Shown piece by piece: positions 1 through 7,834 of a stretch of DNA of 7,834 bases. Position 1 is the stretch's first letter. Each line of letters begins with the position of its first letter. The notes below the pieces were generated by a model. That model was not told where the DNA came from. It searched no databases and saw nothing but the letters and a program-made list of their open reading frames with translations. Made by a program: the position numbers and the translations under genes. Where the stretch lies: NCBI GenBank assembly GCA_013297545.1, contig JAAFHH010000125.1, positions 1 to 7,834 on the forward strand, in the 5' to 3' direction. This DNA comes from Alphaproteobacteria bacterium. GTDB taxonomy: Bacteria; Pseudomonadota; Alphaproteobacteria; Elsterales; Elsteraceae.

Positions 1-1839
1 AATCTGTCGATCGAACAGCTCGCACTCCTCGCAGATGAGCTGCGCGCGGAACTGATCGATGCAGTGTCGGCGACCGGTGGCCATCTCGGCGCTGGGCTCG
101 GCGTCGTCGAACTGACGATCGCGCTGCACCATTTGTTCGAAACGCCGGTCGACCGGCTGATCTGGGACGTCGGCCACCAGGCTTACCCGCACAAGATCCT
201 GACCGGCCGGCGTGATCGCATCCGCACGCTGCGCCAAGGCGGCGGGCTCTCCGGCTTCACCAAGCGTTCGGAGAGCGAATACGACCCGTTTGGCGCCGCC
301 CATTCCTCCACCTCGATCTCGGCTGGCCTCGGCATGGCGGTCGCGCGCGACTTGAAAGGCGAGGACAATCGCGTCGTCGCCGTGATCGGTGATGGTGCCA
401 TGTCCGCCGGCATGGCGTTCGAGGCGATGAACAACGCGGGCTCGATGCCGCAGCGGTTGATCGTGATCTTGAACGACAACGACATGTCGATCGCCCCGCC
501 GGTGGGTGCCTTGTCGAAGTATCTGGTGCGCCTGCTCGCCTCCAAGCCGTTCCACACCTTGCGCGAAATGGGCCGCTCGGTGGTCGACCTGCTGCCGCCG
601 CCGTTGCGCGCAGCTGCGGGCCGGGCCGAAGAATTCGCGCGCACGTACCTGACCGGCGGCACGCTGTTTGAGGAACTCGGCTTCTACTATGTCGGCCCGG
701 TCGATGGGCACGACCTCCACCACCTGGTACCCGTGCTGCGCAATGTCCGGGATTGGGACAATCCAGGCCCGGTGCTGGTGCATGTGCGCACCTCGAAGGG
801 CCACGGCTACCCGCCGGCCGAAGCGTCCGCCGACAAGTATCACGGCGTGGTGCGCTTCGACGTCGCCACGGGTGCCCAAGCCAAAGCCCAGGCCTCAGCG
901 CCGAGCTACACGGCGGTGTTTGCCGACGCGTTGATCCGCGCAGCCGAAGCTGATCCCGCGATCGTGGCGATCACGGCTGCGATGCCATCGGGCACCGGCA
1001 TCGATCGCTTCGCCAAGCGCTTCCCAAACCGTGCCTTCGATGTCGGCATTGCTGAACAGCACGCAGTCACCTTTGCCGCCGGCATGGCGACGGAGGGGCT
1101 GAAGCCGTTCTGTGCGATCTATTCAACCTTCCTGCAGCGCGCCTATGATCAGATCGTCCACGACGTCGCCTTGCAGAGCCTGCCCGTGCGCTTTGCAATC
1201 GATCGGGCCGGATTGGTGGGGGCCGATGGGGCGACCCACGCCGGCAGCTTCGATATCGCCTACCTCGGCACCCTGCCCGGCATGGTGCTGATGGCGGCGG
1301 GTGATGAGGCTGACCTCGCCCGCATGGTCGCAACTGCTGCGGCGATCGACGACCGGCCGTCTGCCTTTCGATTCCCGCGCGGCGAAGGCTTAGGTGTGGC
1401 CGTGCCAACCTCGGGCGAGCCGCTGGAAATCGGCCGCGGCCGCATCCTGCGCGAGGGCACCGATGTCGCAGTGCTAAACTTCGGCGCACGCCTGGGGGAG
1501 TGCCTGCGCGCCGCCGACCTGCTGGCGGTCGACGGCATCAGTGCAACGATCGCCGACGCCCGCTTCTGCCGACCGCTCGATGTCGATCTGCTACACCGCC
1601 TCGCGCGCGAACACCGGGTTCTGCTGACGGTGGAAGAAGGCGCGATTGGCGGCTTTGCCTCCCATGTGTTGCAGCGGCTTGCCCTCGATGGATTGCTCGA
1701 TCGCGGCCTGGTCATTCGCCCGCTGGTGCTGCCGGATTGCTACCAGGATCACGACACGCCGGCCGCGCAATACGATGCCGCCGGTCTGTCGGCCGCGGGC
1801 ATTGCCGCGGCTGCGCGCGGGGCACTCAGTCCCCGCTGA
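1..1839 (+). CDS. dxs: 1-deoxy-D-xylulose-5-phosphate synthase, 5'-truncated by the window edge
   Basis: DXS condenses pyruvate with glyceraldehyde 3-phosphate, with loss of CO2, to give DXP, the first step of the MEP isoprenoid pathway and a precursor for thiamine and pyridoxal. It is a cytosolic homodimer using thiamine diphosphate and Mg2+. The frame is open from base 1 (NLSIEQLALLADELRAEL) and ends at TGA 1837-1839, giving 612 codons. The codon-28 His in ATGGHLGA matches E. coli His49, so about 20 residues are missing and the full protein would be near 630, normal for the family. Visible motifs are VGHQAYPHKILTGRRD, the ThDP site GDGAMSAGMAFEA (codons 130 onward) paired with NDND (158-161), the catalytic Glu of DVGIAEQHAVTFAAG (codon 352), IYSTFLQRAYDQ, GADGATHAG and FPRGEG. 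The transketolase C-terminal domain follows, with EEGAIGGFASHVL. The GTG at 64 is internal, not the start. All key residues are intact. The true start and any upstream ispA or xseB, common neighbours in this phylum, lie outside the window. Confidence 0.98.
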   Translation, partial: NLSIEQLALLADELRAELIDAVSATGGHLGAGLGVVELTIALHHLFETPVDRLIWDVGHQAYPHKILTGRRDRIRTLRQGGGLSGFTKRSESEYDPFGAAHSSTSISAGLGMAVARDLKGEDNRVVAVIGDGAMSAGMAFEAMNNAGSMPQRLIVILNDNDMSIAPPVGALSKYLVRLLASKPFHTLREMGRSVVDLLPPPLRAAAGRAEEFARTYLTGGTLFEELGFYYVGPVDGHDLHHLVPVLRNVRDWDNPGPVLVHVRTSKGHGYPPAEASADKYHGVVRFDVATGAQAKAQASAPSYTAVFADALIRAAEADPAIVAITAAMPSGTGIDRFAKRFPNRAFDVGIAEQHAVTFAAGMATEGLKPFCAIYSTFLQRAYDQIVHDVALQSLPVRFAIDRAGLVGADGATHAGSFDIAYLGTLPGMVLMAAGDEADLARMVATAAAIDDRPSAFRFPRGEGLGVAVPTSGEPLEIGRGRILREGTDVAVLNFGARLGECLRAADLLAVDGISATIADARFCRPLDVDLLHRLAREHRVLLTVEEGAIGGFASHVLQRLALDGLLDRGLVIRPLVLPDCYQDHDTPAAQYDAAGLSAAGIAAAARGALSPR

Positions 1840-1931
1840 CCAGTCCCATTGTTGGCACCGTCACAGCAGGCTAGCATCGCGCACTATGGTTCCTCCGATC
1901 GACCAGCCGTTCTGGCGTCAGGCTGACGACC
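1840..1931 (+). other. Spacer between dxs and the histidine kinase with weak candidate control signals
   Basis: This 92-bp gap is the only non-coding interval over 20 bp in the window, so any separate promoter for the kinase-tlyA pair probably lies here or in the 3' end of dxs. Two weak candidates are visible. The first is a sigma54-like site at 1852-1868, TTGGCACCGTCACAGCA: TGGCAC is intact and the GG and GC pairs have the right 12-bp periodicity, but the -12 element reads CAGCA instead of TTGCA. The second is a poor sigma70-like pair, TTGTTG (1849-1854) and TAGCAT (1872-1877), 17 bp apart. A small open frame of 18 codons runs from ATG 1886 to TGA 1940-1942 and overlaps the kinase start. I see no terminator hairpin with a T-run after dxs, so read-through from dxs is plausible. 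None of these signals is strong. Confidence 0.3.
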
Positions 1932-4036
<2,105 letters not shown>

Positions 4037-4040
<4 letters not shown>

Positions 4041-4816
4041 AGACGAAGCTGCGCCTCGATCAAGTGCTGGTCGACCGCGGGCTGGTCGAAAGCCGGGCGC
4101 GCGCACAAGCCCTGGTGCTGGCCGGCAAAGTGTTCACCGGCGAGCGGCGGCTCGACAAGCCGGGCACCGCGGTTGGGCCGGACATCGCCCTCGACGTGCG
4201 CGGGCAAGACCACCCCTGGGTCAGTCGCGGCGGCTTGAAGCTCGACCACGCGCTCGCCTCGTTCGGCTTTGTGACCGAGGGCGTGATTGCGATCGATGTC
4301 GGGGCGTCCACCGGCGGCTTTAGCCATGTGCTGCTCAGCCGGGGTGCTGCCCGGGTCTATGCCATCGATGTCGGCTGGGGCCAGCTGCACTGGTCCTTGC
4401 GCACCGACGATCGCCTGGTCGTGCTGGAACGCACCAACGCCCGCCACGTGAGCGCTGGCGAAGTGCCAGACCTGGTCGATGCCGTGGTCTGTGACGCGAG
4501 TTTCATTGGCTTGGAGACGGTGCTGCCAGCAGCACTCGCCCGCGCCAAACCGGATGCCTGGGTGGTCGCCCTGATCAAGCCGCAGTTCGAAGTGGGCCGC
4601 GAGGGCGTCGGCAAGGGTGGCGTGGTGCGCGACCCCGCACTCCATCAAGCGGTGTGCGCGCGGATCGCTGACTGGTTCACAGAGCTGGGCTGGAGTGTGG
4701 TTGGGATAGAAACCAGCCCGATCACCGGACCGGAGGGCAATGTCGAATTCCTGATCGGTGCCACGCGCGGCGCTAGCGCACCACCACCGGCAGATCGAGC
4801 CGCACCCCCGGCCTGA
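4037..4816 (+). CDS. tlyA: TlyA-family 23S/16S rRNA (cytidine-2'-O)-methyltransferase
   Basis: This is a 259-residue SAM-dependent RNA methyltransferase. The characterised family 2'-O-methylates C1920 of 23S rRNA and, in the longer type, also C1409 of 16S rRNA; the old name 'hemolysin' is misleading. An N-terminal S4 RNA-binding domain (about 1-62, KLRLDQVLVDRGLVESRARA) is followed by a Rossmann-like methyltransferase domain: SRGGLKL, the SAM loop DVGASTGGF (87-95), DVGWGQLHWSLR, LIKPQFEVGREGVGKGGVVR and GPEGNVEFL. Residues K68, D153, K181 and E237 align one position off the catalytic K-D-K-E set proposed for Mycobacterium TlyA. The S4 domain suggests the two-site type, but this is inferred. 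The GTG start is supported by a GCGAGG site and by the fit of the S4 domain. Conserved sequence ends near residue 241; the last 17 or so residues are an Ala/Pro-rich tail that mostly overlaps the 3' end of sppA on the other strand. Next to dxs is a classical location. Confidence 0.96.
4757..4782. repeat. Inverted repeat at the tlyA/sppA convergent junction
   Basis: The arms GGTGC (4757-4761) and GCACC (4778-4782) are complementary, and within this stretch lies a perfect 10-bp palindrome, GCGCTAGCGC (4770-4779), whose centre carries the sppA stop codon (CTA on plus, TAG on minus). Its placement between convergent genes would suit a bidirectional stop or mRNA 3'-end structure, but there is no T-run on either side and the 5-bp outer stem has a 16-nt loop. 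The symmetry is plain in the sequence; any terminator role is speculative. Confidence 0.3.
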
Positions 4817-6476
4817 ACGCGACCTCGATCCGGTGCAGCCAGGTGGCAATACCGCCGAAGCGCTCCAACAGCTGAAACAGCTGTTCCAAGGGCGGCTTGG
4901 CAGCCGGGAAATCCACCAGCACCAGCGGCTGGTCCGCTGGCAGATCGGCCAGTCGGCGCAGTTCTGCGAGGGCTACCTCGTAGCCGCCGATCACATCAAC
5001 CAGACCGACATCGCGGGCACGCAGACCCGTGAACACCCGGCCGCGGGTCGCAGCATCGAGGGCGGCCCCTTCAAGCTTGCGCGCCCGGCCAACCCGGGCG
5101 GTGAAATCGGCGTAGACCCGGTCGAGGCTCGCCTCCAGCTGCGCCCGGCCCTGGGGGGAGAACTCCCGCAACGGATCTTGGCCCGGATCAAGGTCACCGG
5201 CCGCGATGCGCTCCACCGTGACGCCGAGCTTGTCGAGGGCGGGGCCGATCACGAACTTGCCGCCATAGACCCCGACGGAACCGGTGAGCGTGCCGGGCAA
5301 GGCGACGATGCGGTCTGCTTCGAGGGCTGCGAAGTAGCCGCCGGACGCGGCCACCGACGCCATCGAGACCACCACGGGCTTGCCGCGCTGGCGCGCACGC
5401 ACGACGGCGCGAGCAATCGTGTCGGACGCGACGTACGACCCGCCGGGGCTGTCGATGCGAAACAGAATGCCGCGCACATCTGGGTCTGCACTGGCCGCCG
5501 CAAAGGCATCGGCAATGCGGTCGGCGGCAAACGTCGCCTCCTCGCCGGACAGCGACCCGATGCCGCCGCCGTTGCTGCGCACGACCGGGCCGGCGGCGGC
5601 GATCACCGCGATTTTACGCCCGGTTGGGGCTGGCAGGGAGGCAGCGTAATCCTCCAGATCCATGATGCTGGCGCTGCCGCGCACTTCGGCTTCGGCCTGA
5701 TCGCGGTAGCCGATGCGGTCGATCAGACCAGCCGCCCGCGCCGCCTCCGCCGTCAGCGGGGCTTGCGCGAACAGGGCGGCGACCCGCTCCAACGGCAAGC
5801 GCCGGCCCTCAGCGATGGCGCCGAGGCTTTGGGTGTGCAGATCTTCGACCAACGATCCGAGCGATTGTCGCAATGCCGGCGAAATCGTCGTGCCGGTGAA
5901 CAGATCAATCCCGCCCTTGTGTTCCTGGCGCTCCGCCAGGGCTGGCACCACACCAAGAGTGGTGAGCAGCCGTGAGAGGAACGGCCGCTCCAGCGCCACC
6001 CCCATCGCCGGCACGTCACCGGCAGGCTGCAGCCAGACTTGTTCAAACGCGGTTGCGAGGAGGTAGGCACCGCGGCTGCCGACATCGAAGGTGTCGGCGT
6101 GCGCGACCGTGCGCTTGCCGGCCGCGCGCAGCTTGGCAATCGCGGGGGCGAGTTCTTGGGCGAGTGCGAGGCTCGGCGGATCGGCGCCCAGATCGACAAT
6201 CACGCCCACCACCTTCGGATCGCGGGCTGCACGATCCAGCGTGAGGATCAGTTCCCGCACGCCCAACCGTTCAGCGCCGAAAGCGGCCGCGACGGGCGAG
6301 GCGTGGTCGGCATCAGCACCGGCCAAGTCGATACGCAGCACCGTCTCCGTCGCGATGGGGGTGGCTGGGGACTGCAGGCGGCCAATCAGCCACCAGGCGA
6401 ACACGCCCGCGCCCACCAACACGGCGAGTGTGATGCCGCCGAGGATTGCCAGAAACCCAACCAAAAACCGCCGCAT
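4773..6476 (-). CDS. sppA: Signal peptide peptidase SppA, tandem-domain (67K) type
   Basis: SppA is a membrane-anchored S49 serine protease that degrades cleaved signal peptides in or at the inner membrane. This 567-residue protein has one N-terminal membrane anchor (about 4-31, FLVGFLAILGGITLAVLVGA) and then two S49-type domains, the long form known from E. coli, close to the usual 550-620 residues. The Ser/Lys dyad is intact: the Lys from the N-terminal repeat is K187 (ERQEHKGGIDLF) and the nucleophile from the C-terminal repeat is S378 (ASVAASGGYF). Other family motifs are RIDSPGG (340-346), GTLTGSVGVYGG and GLRARDVGLVD. The ATG at 6474-6476 has AGGAG 7 nt upstream and is followed directly by the membrane segment. 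The gene starts 20 bp after the AhpD-like gene, probably as the last gene of the operon. Its TAG stop (4773-4775) lies inside tlyA, giving a 44-bp antisense overlap. The C-terminal tail past about 540 is not a recognised catalytic part. Confidence 0.95.
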   Translation of the reverse strand: MRRFLVGFLAILGGITLAVLVGAGVFAWWLIGRLQSPATPIATETVLRIDLAGADADHASPVAAAFGAERLGVRELILTLDRAARDPKVVGVIVDLGADPPSLALAQELAPAIAKLRAAGKRTVAHADTFDVGSRGAYLLATAFEQVWLQPAGDVPAMGVALERPFLSRLLTTLGVVPALAERQEHKGGIDLFTGTTISPALRQSLGSLVEDLHTQSLGAIAEGRRLPLERVAALFAQAPLTAEAARAAGLIDRIGYRDQAEAEVRGSASIMDLEDYAASLPAPTGRKIAVIAAAGPVVRSNGGGIGSLSGEEATFAADRIADAFAAASADPDVRGILFRIDSPGGSYVASDTIARAVVRARQRGKPVVVSMASVAASGGYFAALEADRIVALPGTLTGSVGVYGGKFVIGPALDKLGVTVERIAAGDLDPGQDPLREFSPQGRAQLEASLDRVYADFTARVGRARKLEGAALDAATRGRVFTGLRARDVGLVDVIGGYEVALAELRRLADLPADQPLVLVDFPAAKPPLEQLFQLLERFGGIATWLHRIEVAFRPGVRLDLPVVVR

Positions 6477-6483
6477 GCTGATG

Positions 6484-6488
6484 CTCCT
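6484..6488 (-). promoter_or_regulatory. Shine-Dalgarno site for sppA
   Basis: CTCCT on the plus strand reads AGGAG on the coding strand, 7 nt before the sppA ATG. It lies in the 20-bp gap after the preceding gene's TAG stop (6497-6499) and fixes the sppA start. Confidence 0.75.
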
Positions 6489-6496
6489 GCCCAGAC

Positions 6497-7069
6497 CTAA
6501 CGGGCCTGGCTGTGGTACTCGGTGTTCGGCCGCATGTCGACGGCGCTGGCGACACGATTGGTGTAATTGAAGAACGCCGCCACTTCCGCGATGTCAAAGA
6601 TCGCCTCGTCGCTGAAGCCAACCGCGCGCAGGCGCTCACGGTCTGCGTCGGTGATCTTGGCCGGTGCTTCGGTCAGTGCGGCTGCGAAATCGAGCATGGC
6701 GCGCTGGCGTGGGCTTAAGTCCGCCACCTTGTGGTTCATCACCATCATCTCGCCGAGCGCAGGATCGCCAGACATTTGCCGCACGGCCGCACCATGGGCG
6801 ACCAAGCAGTAGTAGCAGCGGTTGATCGCGGACACGACGACGGCAATCATCTCCCGCTCGAGCTTACTGAGCTCGGATGGACCCAGCATCAACGCGTTGT
6901 AGGAGGCGATGAAGGTGCGCAGCTTGTCGGGCCGCAGCGACCAGGCGCGCAGCACGTTCGGCACCATGCCGAGTTTGTCCCGACACTTCTGGAAGTACGG
7001 CACCAAGTCTTCCGGCAGCGTCGCCTCATCGGGGATCGACAGCGCCATCACGCGATCAGAGTCGGCCAT
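6497..7069 (-). CDS. AhpD-like peroxidase-related protein (carboxymuconolactone decarboxylase family)
   Basis: This 190-residue, probably cytosolic protein belongs to the AhpD/CMD alkylhydroperoxidase-like superfamily and resembles the 'uncharacterised peroxidase-related enzyme' group. The core motif runs from E71/E73 (LEREMIAVVVSAINRCYYC) to C85-Y-Y-C88 and H92, matching the Glu, CxxC and His of AhpD, where the cysteines carry out thiol peroxidase or disulfide chemistry. Flanking group features are GMVPNVLRAWS (34-44), SPRQRAMLDFAAALTEAP (119-136), and a C-terminal FFNYTNRVASAVDM then RPNTEY. The start is placed at ATG 7067-7069 because a GAGG lies 6 nt upstream and the aroC stop is 13 bp away. 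The frame is open upstream to 7240, but that stretch lies inside aroC and its translation looks unlike the family. Met8 (7048) is an alternative start. It sits between aroC and sppA with short gaps, suggesting co-transcription. The physiological substrate cannot be read from sequence; a role in peroxide or electrophile defence is only inferred. Confidence 0.88.
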   Translation of the reverse strand: MADSDRVMALSIPDEATLPEDLVPYFQKCRDKLGMVPNVLRAWSLRPDKLRTFIASYNALMLGPSELSKLEREMIAVVVSAINRCYYCLVAHGAAVRQMSGDPALGEMMVMNHKVADLSPRQRAMLDFAAALTEAPAKITDADRERLRAVGFSDEAIFDIAEVAAFFNYTNRVASAVDMRPNTEYHSQAR

Positions 7070-7075
7070 CGGGTG

Positions 7076-7079
7076 CCTC
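7076..7079 (-). promoter_or_regulatory. Shine-Dalgarno site deciding the start of the AhpD-like gene
   Basis: CCTC on the plus strand reads GAGG on the coding strand (GCGAGGCACCCG before the ATG), 6 nt from the ATG at 7069. It favours this start over the longer open frame reaching into aroC and over the internal Met8. Confidence 0.6.
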
Positions 7080-7082
7080 GCT

Positions 7083-7834
7083 TCAGGGCAGGTGGTCTTG
7101 CCAATCCGGGCGCAAGGCCCGCTGGCGCAGCAGGTGGTCGGCCAGAACACAGGCAACCATCGCCTCCCCCACCGGCACCGCGCGGATGCCAACGCAGGGA
7201 TCGTGCCGGCCCTTGGTGGTGACGTCGCGTTCCTCGCCATCGGCGGTGACCGATCGGCGGGGTGTCAGGATGGAAGACGTTGGCTTCACAGCAAACCGGC
7301 AGACGATGTCTTGGCCCGTGGAGATGCCACCCAGAATGCCGCCGGCGTGGTTGGATAAAAACACCGTGCGATTGCCATCCCGGCGCATCTCGTCGGCATT
7401 GGCTTCGCCGGTGAGGGCGGCGGCGGCAAAACCGTCGCCAATCTCGACCCCTTTGACCGCGTTGATGGTCATCAGCGCGCGGGCGAGGTCGCCGTCGAGC
7501 TTGTCGTAGATCGGCTCGCCCAACCCTGCCGGCACGCCCGACGCCACCACCTCGATCACCGCGCCGACTGAGGACCCGGCCTTGCGGATGCCATCGAGGT
7601 AATCCTCAAACCGGGCAGCCGCACCCGCATCCGGGCAGAAGAACGGATTGCGCTCAACCTCCGCCCAATCCCAGGCGTCCCGATTGATCATCTCGCTGCC
7701 CACCTGCACCAGCGCGCCGCGGATCTCAACGCTAGGCCCGAGGATCAAGCGCGCGATGGCGCCAGCGGCGACCCGCGCTGCCGTCTCGCGTGCAGACGAC
7801 CGCCCACCGCCGCGATAGTCGCGCACGCCGTATT
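7083..7834 (-). CDS. aroC: Chorismate synthase, N-terminal third missing at the window edge
   Basis: AroC converts EPSP to chorismate, the last step of the shikimate pathway, using reduced FMN, and feeds aromatic amino acid, folate and quinone synthesis. The frame is open at the right edge (YGVRDYRGGGRSSARETA) and runs 249 full codons to TGA 7083-7085. Compared with the usual 350-370 residues, about 110 N-terminal residues are missing, including the first signature (GxSHG). The remaining landmarks are intact: GGGRSSARET (about residues 8-17), GVPAGLGEPIYDKLDGDLA, KGVEIGDGFAAA, SNHAGGILGGISTGQ, FAVKPTSSI and the C-terminal RHDPCVGIRAVPVGEAM (about 209-225). The in-frame GTG at 7826 falls inside the conserved YGVRDYRGGG block and cannot be the start. 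The gene appears to be the upstream member, within the window, of a minus-strand operon; the next gene begins 13 bp after its stop. Nothing unusual is seen in the visible part. Confidence 0.98.
   Translation of the reverse strand, partial: YGVRDYRGGGRSSARETAARVAAGAIARLILGPSVEIRGALVQVGSEMINRDAWDWAEVERNPFFCPDAGAAARFEDYLDGIRKAGSSVGAVIEVVASGVPAGLGEPIYDKLDGDLARALMTINAVKGVEIGDGFAAAALTGEANADEMRRDGNRTVFLSNHAGGILGGISTGQDIVCRFAVKPTSSILTPRRSVTADGEERDVTTKGRHDPCVGIRAVPVGEAMVACVLADHLLRQRALRPDWQDHLP

Noticed and set aside
64..66. GTG at 64 as the dxs start
   Set aside because: Conserved DXS residues are encoded upstream to base 1, so the gene begins outside the window.
1793..1810. CCGCGG repeated 6 bp apart near the dxs end, a possible terminator stem
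   Set aside because: It is inside dxs coding sequence, 27 bp before the stop, has no T-run after it, and CCGCGG is common at this GC content.
4758..5975. Long plus-strand open frame (405 codons) across sppA
   Set aside because: It is antisense to a well-supported sppA with intact catalytic motifs. The translation is Gly/Arg/His/Gln-rich, low complexity and matches no family I recognise, as expected from high GC in a shadow frame.
6039..6500. Plus-strand open frame (153 codons) opposite the start of sppA
   Set aside because: Antisense to the SppA membrane anchor and N-terminal domain, with no ribosome site or recognisable domain.
7070..7240. Upstream extension of the AhpD-like protein by 57 residues
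   Set aside because: The stretch overlaps conserved aroC sequence, its translation (Arg/Pro/Cys-rich) does not look like the family, and a good ribosome site precedes the Met at 7069.
7824..7826. GTG at 7826 (minus strand) as the aroC start
   Set aside because: It lies within the conserved YGVRDYRGGGRSS block; the real N-terminus is beyond the window.

Overview
The window is about 7.8 kb of densely packed, GC-rich bacterial chromosome. It holds six protein-coding genes in two convergent groups, and the first and last genes are cut by the window edges. Protein sequences and gene order point to an alphaproteobacterium, possibly a Rhodospirillales-like lineage. That placement is inferred from the style of the DXS, the PAS-containing kinase and AroC; no rRNA or other marker gene is present. 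I saw no RNA genes, insertion sequences, CRISPR arrays, phage genes or frameshifts.

Plus strand, 1-4816: dxs (MEP isoprenoid pathway, missing about 20 N-terminal residues), a 92-bp spacer, a 702-residue membrane sensor histidine kinase with no partner regulator in view, and tlyA (S4-domain rRNA 2'-O-methyltransferase). The kinase stop and the tlyA GTG start overlap in a GTGA, so these two are probably translationally coupled. dxs next to tlyA is a widespread bacterial arrangement; the kinase between them is the least ordinary part of the window.

Minus strand, 7834-4773: aroC (chorismate synthase, N-terminal third missing), an AhpD-like peroxidase-related gene 13 bp downstream, and sppA (tandem-domain signal peptide peptidase) 20 bp further on. 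The short gaps and clear Shine-Dalgarno sites suggest one operon whose promoter lies beyond the right edge.

The two groups meet tail to tail and overlap by 44 bp (4773-4816), so the last residues of TlyA and SppA are encoded on opposite strands of the same DNA. No conventional terminator is visible there, only a small palindrome. Most of the content is housekeeping. I found no convincing undescribed system; the points worth a second look are the kinase's position and its atypical ATP-lid sequence, and the antisense overlap of the convergent ends.
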